Below, piece by piece: positions 62,871-64,000 of a stretch of DNA of 64,000 nt (positions within the stretch are counted from its first letter, which is position 1; each line of letters starts with the position of its first letter). The stretch comes from Platanthera guangdongensis. Its lineage: Eukaryota; Streptophyta; Magnoliopsida; Asparagales; Orchidaceae. The notes under the pieces are model-generated. The model saw only the letters and a list, made by a program, of their open reading frames with translations. It was not told the DNA's origin and made no database searches. A program made the position numbers and the translations under genes. The DNA lies in NCBI GenBank assembly GCA_039583875.1, contig CM077162.1, forward strand, positions 67,143,259-67,207,258, given 5' to 3'.

Positions 62871-64000
62871 TGTTGGGTATATTGGAAAATATGTACCAGA
62901 TTTGAAGAAGTCTCACCTAACTCAATGATATGCATCAAGTTATATTTGATGTTATGTTGAGTTATCATGTGCAGGTTAAGAAAATGGAAAAGAAAATTTT
63001 CTAAGTACAAGTGTCGACACTTGGGAATGGCTGTGTCGACACCAAGGGACAGATTGTGTCGACACACAGAACTTGTGTCAAAACACAGAAAATCTATCGA
63101 CAACGCTGTGTCGACACCAAGGGCCAGATTGTGTCGACATCCAGAATTTGTGTCGACACACAGAAAATCTGTCAATAATGTTGTGTCGACACTAAGGGCC
63201 AGACTTGTGTCGACATTATTAGAAGCTGTGTCGACACACAGAGAAGCTATCGACACATTCCAGAATTGTGTCGACAACGACTGTGTCGACATATAGAACT
63301 TGTGTCGACACACACCAGAATTCTGTCGACACTAACTTTGTCAAGACAGGGAGTGTTTGTGTCGACACACAAGAACTTGTGTCGACACATTCCACAGAAG
63401 CTGTGTCGACAACAACAAGACTTGTGTCGACACATGAATTATGTGTGTCGACACATATGGAGAATTCAGTTGACATTCTCTGCTGCTGAGTCAAATTTCA
63501 ATGAAGGCTGAAGCAATGTAACTGAAGACTTGACAACTATCATTACTGACATTGCTGTCACATCTGTCAGAGGTGTCAGAAGATAGTTTGAAACCGGAAC
63601 AGTCGGTTACTATGGATGTAGCCTATAAATAGATATGCTCTCTCAACAATTGAGGGGAGAAGAAAAAAAGAGATATATAGAATAATAACTACAAGAACAC
63701 CACTTACAGAATAAAGAGAAGTTAATCAAGCCAATCAATTATAATCTCTAAAGGATTGAGAATCCAGAAGAAGAGAAAGAAACAGTCAACAGATTGTAGA
63801 GATATAAAAACAAGAAGGAGAAGTTCTCATCAAGTTAAGGCAGATCCTGAACAGTCTGCCTGAAGAATTCAGATTAATTTCTGAAGGAGGAAGATTGAAG
63901 ATCAACTCCAACATCAAGAAGATCAACCCTACTTTGTTCAGATTCAAGAAGCTTTGAAGAAAGCTAAGTCAGGTTGATCCATAAGAAAACAGTTCTATAA
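62871..64000 (+). repeat. 3' LTR of G, truncated by the window end
   Basis: First 1130 bp of the LTR, matching 51904-53034, including the TGTGTCGACACA array (63010-63480) and the TATAAATA box (63624-63631). The remainder, about 640 bp, lies outside the window. Confidence 0.95.

Larger units (their letters stand above)
51904..64000 (+). mobile_element. Sirevirus-type Ty1/Copia element G, cut by the window end
   Basis: LTRs at 51904-53670 and from 62871, PBS, PPT, then gag, linker, protease, integrase, RT, RNase H, TGTCGACACA array with TATA box, and a 2.95-kb 3' ORF. Overall layout equals E1 and E2 but sequences are diverged. Several stops and frameshifts inactivate gag-pol and the 3' ORF. 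LTR homology over the visible 1130 bp is high. The target duplication cannot be checked because the right end is missing. Confidence 0.93.

Overview
This window is intergenic DNA from a plant nuclear genome, almost certainly an angiosperm. It consists nearly entirely of nested LTR retrotransposons. No host gene, rRNA, tRNA gene or CRISPR array is supported. The plant assignment rests on Tekay-type Ty3/Gypsy chromovirus polyproteins, Sirevirus-type Ty1/Copia elements with an extra 3' ORF, and primer sites matching plant initiator-Met tRNA. The sequence does not settle the species.

Layout: (1) 1-13547, minus strand, a tandem LTR-internal-LTR-internal arrangement of one Tekay family (copies A and B). 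It has a 500-N gap at 261-760 whose two flanks carry overlapping sequence. (2) 13548-15489, a Tekay-type LTR in plus orientation, 5'-truncated. (3) 15490-24602, Sirevirus E1, minus strand, decayed and lacking its 3' LTR. (4) 24603-25157, a Tekay LTR fragment (D). (5) 25158-27432 and 49103-51852, a plus-strand non-coding LTR element (F) containing two related satellites. (6) 27433-49097, Tekay element C, minus strand, inserted into F with a perfect ACTCA target-site duplication. (7) 34273-46927, Sirevirus E2, minus strand, inserted into the leader of C. (8) 51853-51903, a 51-bp copia LTR stub. (9) 51904-64000, Sirevirus G, plus strand, with its 3' LTR cut by the window end.

How the parts work: the Tekay elements encode gag, protease, RT, RNase H and integrase with a C-terminal chromodomain-like tail. 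All copies here carry stops, frameshifts or deletions. Copies A/B also lack the gag capsid core and the protease DTG motif. The Sireviruses encode gag, a coiled-coil linker, protease, integrase, RT and RNase H, then a separate 2.8-3.0 kb 3' ORF of unknown function.

The most unusual signal is a system of short TCGA-core dyads (CGTCGA, TTCGTCGA-N7-TTCGACGAA, TGTGTCGACACA). They form dense arrays at repeated positions: in the U3 of every Sirevirus LTR, in the gag-protease linker of E1 and E2, and between pol and the 3' ORF in all three. Related GATCGTCGA arrays occupy the U3 of the unrelated Tekay element C. In G both arrays are associated with a TATAAATA box, and in E1 and E2 the 3' ORF start is preceded by a strong 3' splice-site-like sequence. 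I infer a regulatory module that may be read by the 3' ORF protein or by a host factor. A 76-nt intron-like segment that would join gag to protease in frame is a second notable signal in element C.
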